The notes under the pieces: generated by a model | Database searches by the model: none | Seen by the model: the letters and a program-made list of their open reading frames with translations, nothing else | What the model was told of the DNA's origin: nothing | Translations under genes and position numbers: made by a program | In this document: positions 1-4,850 of the stretch, piece by piece | Layout: the number at the start of each line of letters is the position of its first letter | How positions within the stretch are numbered: position 1 is the stretch's first letter | Source: Desulfobulbaceae bacterium | GTDB lineage: Bacteria; Desulfobacterota; Desulfobulbia; Desulfobulbales; Desulfobulbaceae | Direction: 5' to 3' | Length of the DNA: 5,610 nt | NCBI GenBank assembly: GCA_011322715.1 | Contig: DRLX01000328.1 | Coordinates: 1-5,610 of the forward strand

Positions 1-163
1 CATATTCTCCAAGTTCCCGGCAAGCCGGACTGCCCCCGCGAACGACAAGAAAATTCTCATGAACGCCCTGGTTAAAGAAATAATCCAGGTAGGGCTTGAT
101 GCTTGCAAAGTAATGTATATTCCCGCAATCCCTTAGATAATACGCGATCCTTTTTGATTTCAT
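1..163 (-). CDS. N-terminal part of a probable surface-glycan transferase (runs off the window)
   Basis: Only the first 54 codons are present; the gene continues beyond base 1. The start is taken at the ATG at 163-161, because GAGG lies five bases before it. An in-frame ATG at 229-227 would add 22 mostly polar residues (MKIERRNTATRLFSDKQQHE) and has a poorer ribosome site. The visible protein reads KRIAYYLRDCGNIHYFASIKPYLDYFF in two pieces: a short beta strand (RIAYYL), then a glycine-containing turn and a helix (FASIKPYLDYF), then a second strand (NFLVVRGG). That is the opening of a GT-B-like Rossmann domain and resembles the start of its upstream neighbour (NITVLFTG ... HFVCFKRIYDRLA). It sits 164 bases downstream of that CDP-glycerol transferase-family gene on the same strand. 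I infer a second transferase of that type, but 54 residues cannot settle the family; a glycosyltransferase or sulfotransferase-like protein is possible. Confidence 0.6.
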   Translation of the reverse strand, partial: MKSKRIAYYLRDCGNIHYFASIKPYLDYFFNQGVHENFLVVRGGSPACRELGEY

Positions 164-327
164 TATATCCTCATGCTGCTGTTTATCCGAAAATAGTCGC
201 GTAGCTGTGTTCCTTCGCTCTATTTTCATTCTTCGAAGTCTACGCTTATCTGTTGTGGCTGGAACGGTAAATTATGGCCCAGCCATGCTGGTTTATTGTA
301 AAGCGGCAAAGTGCTGACTTTTCTCGA

Positions 328-1410
328 TTAGTTGAGGTATCGTTCTGTAAACCATTCCATTGCGGCTTCAGTCGCGTGTCCCGGATTGTAAAAAAGGTCT
401 CGGGCAATTTCGGCGCGAATCTGCTCTGCCGCTTCAGGTGCGGCAAGACTTTTTGCCACAACCGGGACAACATCCCCCGGCTCTTTGACCAACAGTCCGC
501 CTCGACGCCCCTTGTCTTCACTGTCAATGAGGGCAAGTTTTTCCCTGGTCACCCGTATGAGTTCCGGGACATCGAGAAAAACAATGGGCCTGTTAAGCAG
601 GGTATATTCATTTGCCACAGATGAGGCATCGGTGATAAGAAGATCGGCAAGATAGAGTAATGGGATCACATCATGCTCTGTGACGACACGAACATGATCA
701 CTTTCCAGGGGGGCAAGTTCAGCAGGCCAATCGATTGTTGTGTTTTTCGGATGGTCATGGGGCTTGATCAGGAGATCATATTGGTCTGTGGCGGCCAAAC
801 GGGAAATAACTTCTTTGCCCATTGTTTCAAGTGAGTTATGCATTTCTCCCGTGGGCGCGAAAAGCAGTACCGGCCTTTTGCCGGTGAATCCAAAGCGGGT
901 AAGCAGCGTGTTGCGATCAAGTTCACCGTTGAGGAGAGGATCAGTCTTCGGGAAGCCGACGGGAATCGCCCGGGGATCATTTTCCAGCAATAGTCCTGCC
1001 TTGTTAAAAAGCTTATGCATGTAAGGCCCGATCAGGAACAGAACATTATAGGCGAGATTCTGGGCCTTGACCGCGCGGTTGCGAAAGGAGACGCCATGGA
1101 AAAGCTGGACCCGGGTGGTACAGTTCATGGGGGGCACCAGAAGGCTTGAACTGGCCGAGAAAAGAAGGTCGAACGTGCGGGGCCTGGCCTCTTTCAGAGC
1201 AAGAATTTTATCTTCGGGAATCCCGAAAGGTTCATACATTTTTGAAGCATTATAGATCGGCCCATCGGCTGTTTTGGTTCGCAGGCCTCCGGAAACAAAA
1301 ATGTCAACCTGTGGCAGGGCGGCAAGCCGGTCATAGATCCGTTTGAAACACACAAAGTGAACCGGAGCGTATCCAGTGAACAATACAGTGATGTTACGTG
1401 ACTTGGTCAT
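328..1410 (-). CDS. CDP-glycerol:poly(glycerophosphate) glycerophosphotransferase family protein (TagF-like)
   Basis: This 360-residue protein is expected to transfer a phospho-alcohol (glycerol-phosphate or a similar group) from a CDP-linked donor to a glycan or lipid-linked acceptor at the inner face of the cytoplasmic membrane. The family match is read from motifs in the expected order: an N-terminal Rossmann-like strand and turn (NITVLFTGYAPVHF, residues 6-19), QLFHGV (102-107) with His105-Gly106, LLFAPTGE (182-189), LLIKPHDHP (213-221), and DLLITDASSVANEY (256-269) followed by NRPIVFLDVPE. The H-G, KPH and TDxSS motifs are the family's donor-binding and catalytic signature. The protein has about the length of the catalytic region alone, without a long N-terminal extension or a clear signal peptide. 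The start at 1410 has AAGGAG eight bases upstream. It is separated from the kinase-fold gene by a 250-base structured gap, so it may have its own promoter. Gram-negative members are usually found in capsule or lipopolysaccharide loci. The actual alcohol transferred is unknown. Confidence 0.85.
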   Translation of the reverse strand: MTKSRNITVLFTGYAPVHFVCFKRIYDRLAALPQVDIFVSGGLRTKTADGPIYNASKMYEPFGIPEDKILALKEARPRTFDLLFSASSSLLVPPMNCTTRVQLFHGVSFRNRAVKAQNLAYNVLFLIGPYMHKLFNKAGLLLENDPRAIPVGFPKTDPLLNGELDRNTLLTRFGFTGKRPVLLFAPTGEMHNSLETMGKEVISRLAATDQYDLLIKPHDHPKNTTIDWPAELAPLESDHVRVVTEHDVIPLLYLADLLITDASSVANEYTLLNRPIVFLDVPELIRVTREKLALIDSEDKGRRGGLLVKEPGDVVPVVAKSLAAPEAAEQIRAEIARDLFYNPGHATEAAMEWFTERYLN

Positions 1411-1454
1411 GTTATTATCTCCTTGATTATTAGAGCCTTACTCCTGAATTCCTG

Positions 1455-1480
1455 TCATGAAAAACAAGAAAATTTCATGA
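1455..1480. promoter_or_regulatory. 8-base perfect inverted repeat upstream of the TagF-like gene
   Basis: TCATGAAA (1455-1462) and TTTCATGA (1473-1480) are exact reverse complements separated by ten A-rich bases. The centre lies about 57 bases upstream of the start codon at 1410. This is where an operator or the leader of a short transcript would be. There is no T-run suited to termination, and the low G+C of the arms makes a stable hairpin unlikely. A binding site for a dimeric regulator is the more natural reading, but this is inference only. Confidence 0.35.
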
Positions 1481-1516
1481 AGAAAAACTAGTTATTTTAA
1501 CCGATTGTCTCGTTAC

Positions 1517-1549
1517 ACAGAACATGCACATAATTGTTGCATGTTCTGT
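1517..1549. repeat. 12-base perfect inverted repeat flanking the REPIN-like element
   Basis: ACAGAACATGCA (1517-1528) is the exact reverse complement of TGCATGTTCTGT (1538-1549), with a nine-base loop. The right arm runs into the end of the palindromic element, sharing TGT at 1547-1549. Neither side carries a U-tract, so it does not look like an intrinsic terminator. It may be part of the mobile repeat, a scar beside it, or an independent protein-binding site between the kinase-fold and transferase genes. Confidence 0.6.
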
Positions 1550-1628
1550 AGGGGCGAATTTATTCGCCTGAGGAAAGCGTTATTTTATCTGGAACGCCTT
1601 CCCCAAGGCGACTGAAGTCGCCCCTACA
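1547..1628. repeat. 82-base REPIN-like nested palindromic element
   Basis: The ends are an exact 11-base inverted repeat: TGTAGGGGCGA (1547-1557) and TCGCCCCTACA (1618-1628). Each end holds its own small palindrome: GGCGAAT-TT-ATTCGCC (1553-1568) on the left and GGCGACT-GA-AGTCGCC (1607-1622) on the right. Between them, CGCCTT-CCCC-AAGGCG (1595-1610) forms a third short stem. Two REP-like palindromes in opposite orientation are the architecture of a REPIN, the non-autonomous elements moved by RAYT (REP-associated tyrosine) transposases. From memory, GTAGGGGCGA...TCGCCCCTAC repeats are dispersed between genes of many bacteria. No transposase lies in this window. It lies between the kinase-fold gene (stop at 1661) and the TagF-like gene (start at 1410), and could fold in the transcript and affect read-through or RNA stability. 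Confidence 0.75.
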
Positions 1629-1660
1629 AACTTGGGTTGTGGGCAAAGCCCGCATTAGAA

Positions 1661-3010
1661 CTATTTGTTGGCAACCAGTGATGGCGGATCCAGGTAACGG
1701 CTCTGGCCCCGGACAAGTGTTTCTGCTTCCTGTACAACAAAACCCAGCTGCCTGGTCCAGCCTGAAGGCAGTTTTCTTAATGCGGAAATTTTACCGCGCA
1801 TCAGCAATTGTGCCGCCACATGCCAGTTGAGCCATTCCTGATTAACAGGTTCGTCTGTTTCATCCTGGTAAGCCTGCAGGAAGGCCTTGATGCACCTTTT
1901 CACCTGCACAGGTTCCAAATTTTCAGTCCCTGCCAGAAAAATGAAATGGGCTATTAAGCGGCCAATGTCAAAGATCGGATCTCCATGGCAGAAGGCGTCC
2001 CAGTCAACGATTCCAATCGAATCCGGTCCATAAAGAATCTGGTCCCCGAAAAGATTGCCGTGGATGGGTCGCCGGGGCAGGCGGGCAAGGTTGTCAAGTG
2101 TATCGGCCAGGATCATGATCATTGCATCAAGTCGGGTTGCCACCTGTGGGAGCGCACGCTTTATTTCGCCCATATGATGGCGTATTGACGCAAATTCTCT
2201 TTCCATATTCTGTGTTTTCTGTGGGCGGGCCCGGGATTTGTGCAGTTGTCCGATAACACGTCCGACTCTCTCAAAGGATGAGGGAACAGTCTTGATCATT
2301 TCCTCTGTAAAATTTTTTCCCGGAAGCCTTGACATTAGAATTGTGCGACACGACAGATTGCACTGGATTATTTCAGGTACAAGAAAATCGAATTTTTCCT
2401 GCCTTGAAACCTGCATAATTTGTTGAAAATTGTGTGCAGCCTGGATCACATCCGTCTTGTTGAACAGCTTCACAAAGTAATGAGCGTGATGGCGAGGATC
2501 ATCCCAGGTTAGAATGGCACGTTTCCTCGGCACAAGGCGTAAGAGTTTTGGGGGCTGTTGACAAAACCGGTCCGGATCATCTTCTGCATCAGGCAAGAGC
2601 AAATGACGAAAATTTTCATGCTTCAACAGGTTCTTGAGCTTCCGTAATCGAGGGATGTTAGGTGTTGTCCAGAGTACGGCCTGCAGTTCAGGAATATAAA
2701 GCGGGGGAGGTACATGATGCCTGGAGGCCTCTTTTTCAAGCCGGGCAACGGCATCTCTCCTGTCAGGATAGATCTGGAGAAACAAATGGATTTCCCGCAA
2801 CAATTCTCCTGTATCTTTCTGGATGGCACACGCCTTGAGCGTTACTCTTCCGCCCTTAAATGGTCGGTAATGAGTCAAATCCGGTCTTATGTTGACTATG
2901 CGCACCCAATTGGACCATTGATTCCAGGCGGTTGAAATTACATCCTCCACCACTCCCGGTATCCTTGTCTGCTGAATAGCGTGATAAATTGAATCATCCA
3001 TATATGACAT
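1661..3010 (-). CDS. APH/choline kinase-fold phosphotransferase with an altered active site
   Basis: With a start at 3010 this is a 449-residue protein. That ATG follows GGAGG at five bases; the longer frame to 3154 runs through the preceding gene and lacks support. The C-terminal lobe is clearly of the aminoglycoside phosphotransferase/choline kinase type: the catalytic-loop motif is RPIHGNLFGDQIL (residues 314-326) and the metal-binding motif is GIVDWDAFCHGDPIFDIG (333-350). The kinase N-lobe is around 158-230, with RKRAILTW, then YFVKLF giving a candidate ATP lysine at Lys181, and LVPEI. A preceding region (48-117: YRPFKGGRVTL ... FLQIYP ... LYIPEL) has the same layout and looks like a second, degenerate N-lobe. 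Typical members have HGD and usually a later Asn; here the positions are Asn319 and Gln324. Gln at the second place is, as I recall, a known variant, but loss of the catalytic Asp is not usual. The substrate may be choline, ethanolamine, a sugar or none. The gene follows the nucleotidyltransferase by ten bases, implying a joint role. Confidence 0.75.
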   Translation of the reverse strand: MSYMDDSIYHAIQQTRIPGVVEDVISTAWNQWSNWVRIVNIRPDLTHYRPFKGGRVTLKACAIQKDTGELLREIHLFLQIYPDRRDAVARLEKEASRHHVPPPLYIPELQAVLWTTPNIPRLRKLKNLLKHENFRHLLLPDAEDDPDRFCQQPPKLLRLVPRKRAILTWDDPRHHAHYFVKLFNKTDVIQAAHNFQQIMQVSRQEKFDFLVPEIIQCNLSCRTILMSRLPGKNFTEEMIKTVPSSFERVGRVIGQLHKSRARPQKTQNMEREFASIRHHMGEIKRALPQVATRLDAMIMILADTLDNLARLPRRPIHGNLFGDQILYGPDSIGIVDWDAFCHGDPIFDIGRLIAHFIFLAGTENLEPVQVKRCIKAFLQAYQDETDEPVNQEWLNWHVAAQLLMRGKISALRKLPSGWTRQLGFVVQEAETLVRGQSRYLDPPSLVANK

Positions 3011-3023
3011 GATTGCCTCCTCA
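3011..3023 (-). promoter_or_regulatory. Stop/ribosome-site junction coupling two genes
   Basis: Read on the minus strand, the nucleotidyltransferase stop TGA is followed directly by GGAGGCAATC and then ATG. The strong Shine-Dalgarno GGAGG abuts the stop codon, and the next start is five bases further on. A ribosome finishing the first gene would be placed to start the second, so near-stoichiometric, coupled translation is expected. This also decides the kinase-fold gene start at 3010 over the upstream in-frame ATG at 3154. Confidence 0.8.
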
Positions 3024-3797
3024 GGCCTGTTCCGAATGGGCGAGCACGGGCATTGCAAAGGCCTGATTATAGGGCGGTGAATGAATGGCTTTCTGTATTT
3101 GCGGCCAAACACTTTCCATTGCGTCAAACAGGTCTTCGGCATAATCGATTTCAACCCAGGGAAACCCTTTTACATCAATGCAGGTAATGTTTTTTTTGCG
3201 GCTGAATCTTTCAAAGGCAGCCGGTGCCCATTGATCCGGTCCTCCTGTTGCCAGCGCCAGTTCAGCCTCGTTGAAAAGAAGTTTTATGTCCGATTTCTGA
3301 AATTTGAGGACACCCAAGCTTTCTCCTTTTGGTTCCTCTATTACCGAAAACGATTTACTGATATGACGTAACTTGTTTCCTGTAAGTTCTATCTTCATGC
3401 TCTCATCATCAAGACCGGAACTTGAATCGTATAACAGTGCATTTCCCGGTGTAATTAAAAGGTGCCAAAAAATATTCGGATGGGCCAGCACGTCGCTGTT
3501 GATGATAACAAGATCATCATTGACCCAATTACGAGTCAACCACAAGGAGTAAAGACTATTTGTACTGGCATAGTCTTTATTTTTTATATAATAACATTGA
3601 TCACCTACTACAGATTGAATATTATCACCTTCATATCCAATGACTATGCAGATATTATCTATTCCGAAATAGCGGAGTATAGAGATTTGATACTCAACAA
3701 GACGGGCCTTATCCAATTTTATCAGTGCTTTTGGATTTCCTTTATTATATTCCTTTAGTCGTGACCCACAACCTGCAGCAAGGATTACGGCTTGCAT
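3021..3797 (-). CDS. LicC-like nucleotidyltransferase (probable CTP:phospho-alcohol cytidylyltransferase)
   Basis: This 258-residue protein should activate a phosphorylated small molecule with a nucleoside triphosphate, most likely CTP plus a phospho-alcohol, releasing pyrophosphate. The N-terminus MQAVILAAGCGSRLKEYNKG followed by NPKAL is the NTP-transferase signature: the glycine-rich AAGxGSR loop at residues 7-13 and Pro22-Lys23. YASTNSLYSLWL (76-87) and IINSDVLAHP (98-107, metal-binding Asp102) follow. The pattern DDESMKIEL...LRHISK (130-148) and the late PWVEIDYAEDL (213-223, acidic Glu216/Asp218) is typical of LicC and related phosphocholine, phosphoethanolamine or 2-aminoethylphosphonate cytidylyltransferases. 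The start at 3797 has AGGAG seven bases upstream; the ATG at 3818 lies before that site and has none. It is first in the minus-strand cluster and feeds naturally into a CDP-alcohol-using transferase. Sugar-1-phosphate nucleotidyltransferases share the fold, so the substrate is uncertain. Its 5' half is markedly A+T-rich: bases 3601-3720 hold 42 G+C of 120, against 75 of 120 at 5161-5280. Confidence 0.85.
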   Translation of the reverse strand: MQAVILAAGCGSRLKEYNKGNPKALIKLDKARLVEYQISILRYFGIDNICIVIGYEGDNIQSVVGDQCYYIKNKDYASTNSLYSLWLTRNWVNDDLVIINSDVLAHPNIFWHLLITPGNALLYDSSSGLDDESMKIELTGNKLRHISKSFSVIEEPKGESLGVLKFQKSDIKLLFNEAELALATGGPDQWAPAAFERFSRKKNITCIDVKGFPWVEIDYAEDLFDAMESVWPQIQKAIHSPPYNQAFAMPVLAHSEQA

Positions 3798-3828
3798 TAT
3801 ATTTCTCCTATATCTCATGGTTAATTTT

Positions 3829-3834
3829 ATTATA
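3829..3834 (-). promoter_or_regulatory. Candidate sigma-70 -10 box for the nucleotidyltransferase-led cluster
   Basis: The minus strand reads an exact TATAAT at 3834-3829, about 32 bases before the start codon at 3797. That leaves room for a short leader containing AGGAG. The sequence 17 bases upstream (TAAAGG) is a poor -35 match, so an activator might be needed. A second -10-like TATAAG lies ten bases further up at 3844-3839. Part of an A+T-rich tract, so chance is possible. Confidence 0.4.
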
Positions 3835-3918
3835 CTGTCTTATAAAATGTGCCTTTACCTGAGAGAACGAAGAAAATGACAAGTTATTCCATTTAAAATT
3901 TAATAATGTTGGATCCAT

Positions 3919-4123
3919 TCAGAAATGAGCGTGGAAAACAAGTCCTAACGGGGCTATATCTTGCTTGAACAATTGGGCATGGGTACGCTGTAAAGAAGCT
4001 CTACAATCTTTTTGCAACAGGGAGGAAGAGATAGTTGTCAGGGTGTCTTGAAAAATCAGAACTTTCGTTCGAGGTCAGGCAAGCGCATACTCCGAGGAAC
4101 ATGAGAATTAAAAAGCGCAGCAT
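3919..4123 (-). pseudogene. Possible small lipoprotein gene interrupted by a one-base frameshift
   Basis: On the minus strand an ATG at 4123-4121 opens a 40-codon frame ending at 4001. It begins MLRFLILMFLGVCAC: a positive residue, a hydrophobic stretch and a lipobox-like V-C-A-C, so Cys15 could be lipidated after signal peptidase II cleavage. The following SNESSDF is typical of the polar linker of a lipoprotein. The frame ends just after a run of five A (plus-strand T5 at 4009-4013). Removing one A would continue the frame as AKDCRASLQRTHAQLFKQD and onward to a TGA at 3921-3919, giving about 67 residues. The start lacks a good ribosome site, but a five-codon leader frame (4142-4125) with AGGA upstream stops one base before it (TAATATG) and could couple translation. 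I do not recognise the product. It may be a decayed gene, a sequencing indel, or chance. Confidence 0.3.
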
Positions 4124-4153
4124 ATTAGATATATGTGATCATTTTTAATTTTC
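4103..4153. repeat. Long A+T-rich hairpin over the start of the small lipoprotein-like frame
   Basis: AATTAAAAA (4106-4114) and TTTTTAATT (4142-4150) are exact complements. The stem extends outward to 12 positions (4103-4114 with 4142-4153) with one mismatch, which can be a wobble pair. The 27-base loop has its own CATAT/ATATG pair (4121-4125, 4131-4135). In minus-strand RNA the stem includes the leader ATG and part of AGGA, so it could mask initiation. The stem is all A+T except its outer pair. Confidence 0.4.
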
Positions 4154-4212
4154 CTGCGACCCAGAGAGACGGCGGCAATTTTTCAAGGTGGCCTAAAGTT
4201 GTGGAAGAGGTA

Positions 4213-4260
4213 TTGACAGGGGAGTATGTTTCCAAACCATACCGGAGTTCTCCATGTCAA
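4213..4260 (+). promoter_or_regulatory. Candidate promoter/operator of the thioesterase gene within an imperfect palindrome
   Basis: TTGACA at 4213-4218 is an exact sigma-70 -35 box. The -10 is weak: ACCATA at 17 bases or CATACC at 19. The -35 box is also the left arm of a dyad: TTGACA pairs with TGTCAA (4255-4260), GGAG (4221-4224) with CTCC (4250-4253), and TATG (4225-4228) with CATA (4238-4241). GGAGTTCTCC (4244-4253) also forms a short stem of its own. An operator overlapping a promoter would fit. Transcription would start near 4249, giving a leader of about 70 bases. Confidence 0.4.
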
Positions 4261-4319
4261 GAGGTGCGTCCGTGTATGAAACAGCAACCAAATCAATAGT
4301 ATATATAAGGAACACCATT

Positions 4320-4829
4320 ATGAAAAAACATAAAATAGTGCGAAAACAGCCCAACTCGAAGATGTGCTTTGTCTGTGGTCTGGACAATTCTTTTGGCCTG
4401 AAAAGCCGATTTTACGAACTGGAATCCGGGGAACTGCTGGCAATGTTTCGGCCGGAGGAGCAGCACCAGGGGTATCCCGGCCGACTGCATGGCGGCCTGG
4501 CGGCAACCATCCTCGATGAAACCATAGGCCGGTCCATCATGATATCAACATCCGATACCATCTGGGGCGTCACCGTTGAATTTTCCATGCGGCTGAAAAA
4601 GCCGGTACCCATGGACGGAGAGATTCGGGTCCTGGCCCGGACAATCAGTGAAAACAGACGATTCTTTGAGGGCAGCGGCGAAATCCTGCTTCCCGGCGGC
4701 GGAATTGCCGTCCAGGCCACCGGCCGCTACATGAAGGTCGATATCGAAAAAATCGCGGATTTTGATCTTGAAGAACAACAGTGGGGCGTGGTCGCCATGG
4801 AGGATGATCCGACAAGCGTGGAGCTATAA
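4320..4829 (+). CDS. PaaI-type hotdog-fold acyl-CoA thioesterase
   Basis: This 169-residue protein is expected to hydrolyse an acyl- or aryl-CoA thioester in the cytoplasm as a dimer or tetramer of hotdog folds. It opens with a basic stretch and QPNSKMCFVCG (residues 10-20), whose Cys16 and Cys19 are typical of the CFVCG-NP-GL lead-in of one 4HBT/PaaI subgroup. The active-site helix follows as RLHGGLAATILDETIG (55-70) with His57-Gly58-Gly59 and Asp66/Glu67. The strand WGVTVEFSMRLKKPV (82-96) and RVLARTISENRRFFEGSGEI (103-122) complete the hotdog sheet. It is slightly longer than the usual 130-150 residues because of an acidic C-terminal tail. The start is set at 4320, where AAGGA stands eight bases upstream and the conserved lead-in begins ten codons later. 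An alternative ATG at 4254 has GGAG at six bases and would add 22 residues, but it would leave almost no leader from the predicted promoter. It is divergent from the glycan cluster and convergent with the Mut7-C gene. The substrate is not predictable. Confidence 0.88.
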   Translation: MKKHKIVRKQPNSKMCFVCGLDNSFGLKSRFYELESGELLAMFRPEEQHQGYPGRLHGGLAATILDETIGRSIMISTSDTIWGVTVEFSMRLKKPVPMDGEIRVLARTISENRRFFEGSGEILLPGGGIAVQATGRYMKVDIEKIADFDLEEQQWGVVAMEDDPTSVEL

Positions 4830-4850
4830 TTTTTTATTGTTACGACCACC

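Larger units (their letters stand above)
3798..4319. other. 522-base divergent intergenic region
   Basis: This lies between the minus-strand nucleotidyltransferase and the plus-strand thioesterase. From left to right it holds the ribosome site and a candidate -10 box of the cluster, about 85 bases of A+T-rich sequence with no evident signal, a possible small broken lipoprotein gene (3919-4123), a long A+T hairpin across that gene's start, about 60 bases without recognisable content, and a TTGACA-containing palindrome before the thioesterase. No tRNA, riboswitch or CRISPR-like pattern was recognised. Confidence 0.7.

Noticed and set aside
279..291. CCAGC-CAT-GCTGG hairpin downstream of the TagF-like gene as a terminator
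   Set aside because: The stem is only five base pairs, and on the minus strand it is not followed by a U-tract. On the plus strand it has a T-rich tail but no gene upstream.
274..624. Plus-strand 116-codon open frame
   Set aside because: It lies mostly antisense to the well-supported TagF-like gene, has no ribosome site, and its translation shows no family features.
1641..1651. GGGC-AAA-GCCC stem just after the kinase-fold gene as a terminator
   Set aside because: Only four base pairs and no U-run follows in the direction of transcription.
3011..3154. 48-codon N-terminal extension of the kinase-fold gene
   Set aside because: It overlaps the nucleotidyltransferase coding sequence in another frame, and the strong GGAGG sits directly before the ATG at 3010.
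3798..3818. Upstream ATG at 3818 for the nucleotidyltransferase
   Set aside because: It would place the AGGAG ribosome site inside the gene; the family begins at MQAVILAAG.
3928..4050. Plus-strand frame in the divergent intergenic region
   Set aside because: About 40 codons without an ATG start or ribosome site, bounded by stops; the minus-strand lipoprotein-like frame is the better reading.
4060..4090. T-loop-like GTTCGAGGTC suggesting a tRNA
   Set aside because: No matching acceptor, D or anticodon arms could be placed around it.
4193..4387. Minus-strand 64-codon frame across the thioesterase start
   Set aside because: It has a hydrophobic stretch but is antisense to the start of the thioesterase and its promoter region, with no ribosome site or recognisable family.
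4830..4850. T-run between the convergent thioesterase and Mut7-C genes as an intrinsic terminator
   Set aside because: TTTTTT follows the thioesterase stop, but no credible G+C stem precedes it.
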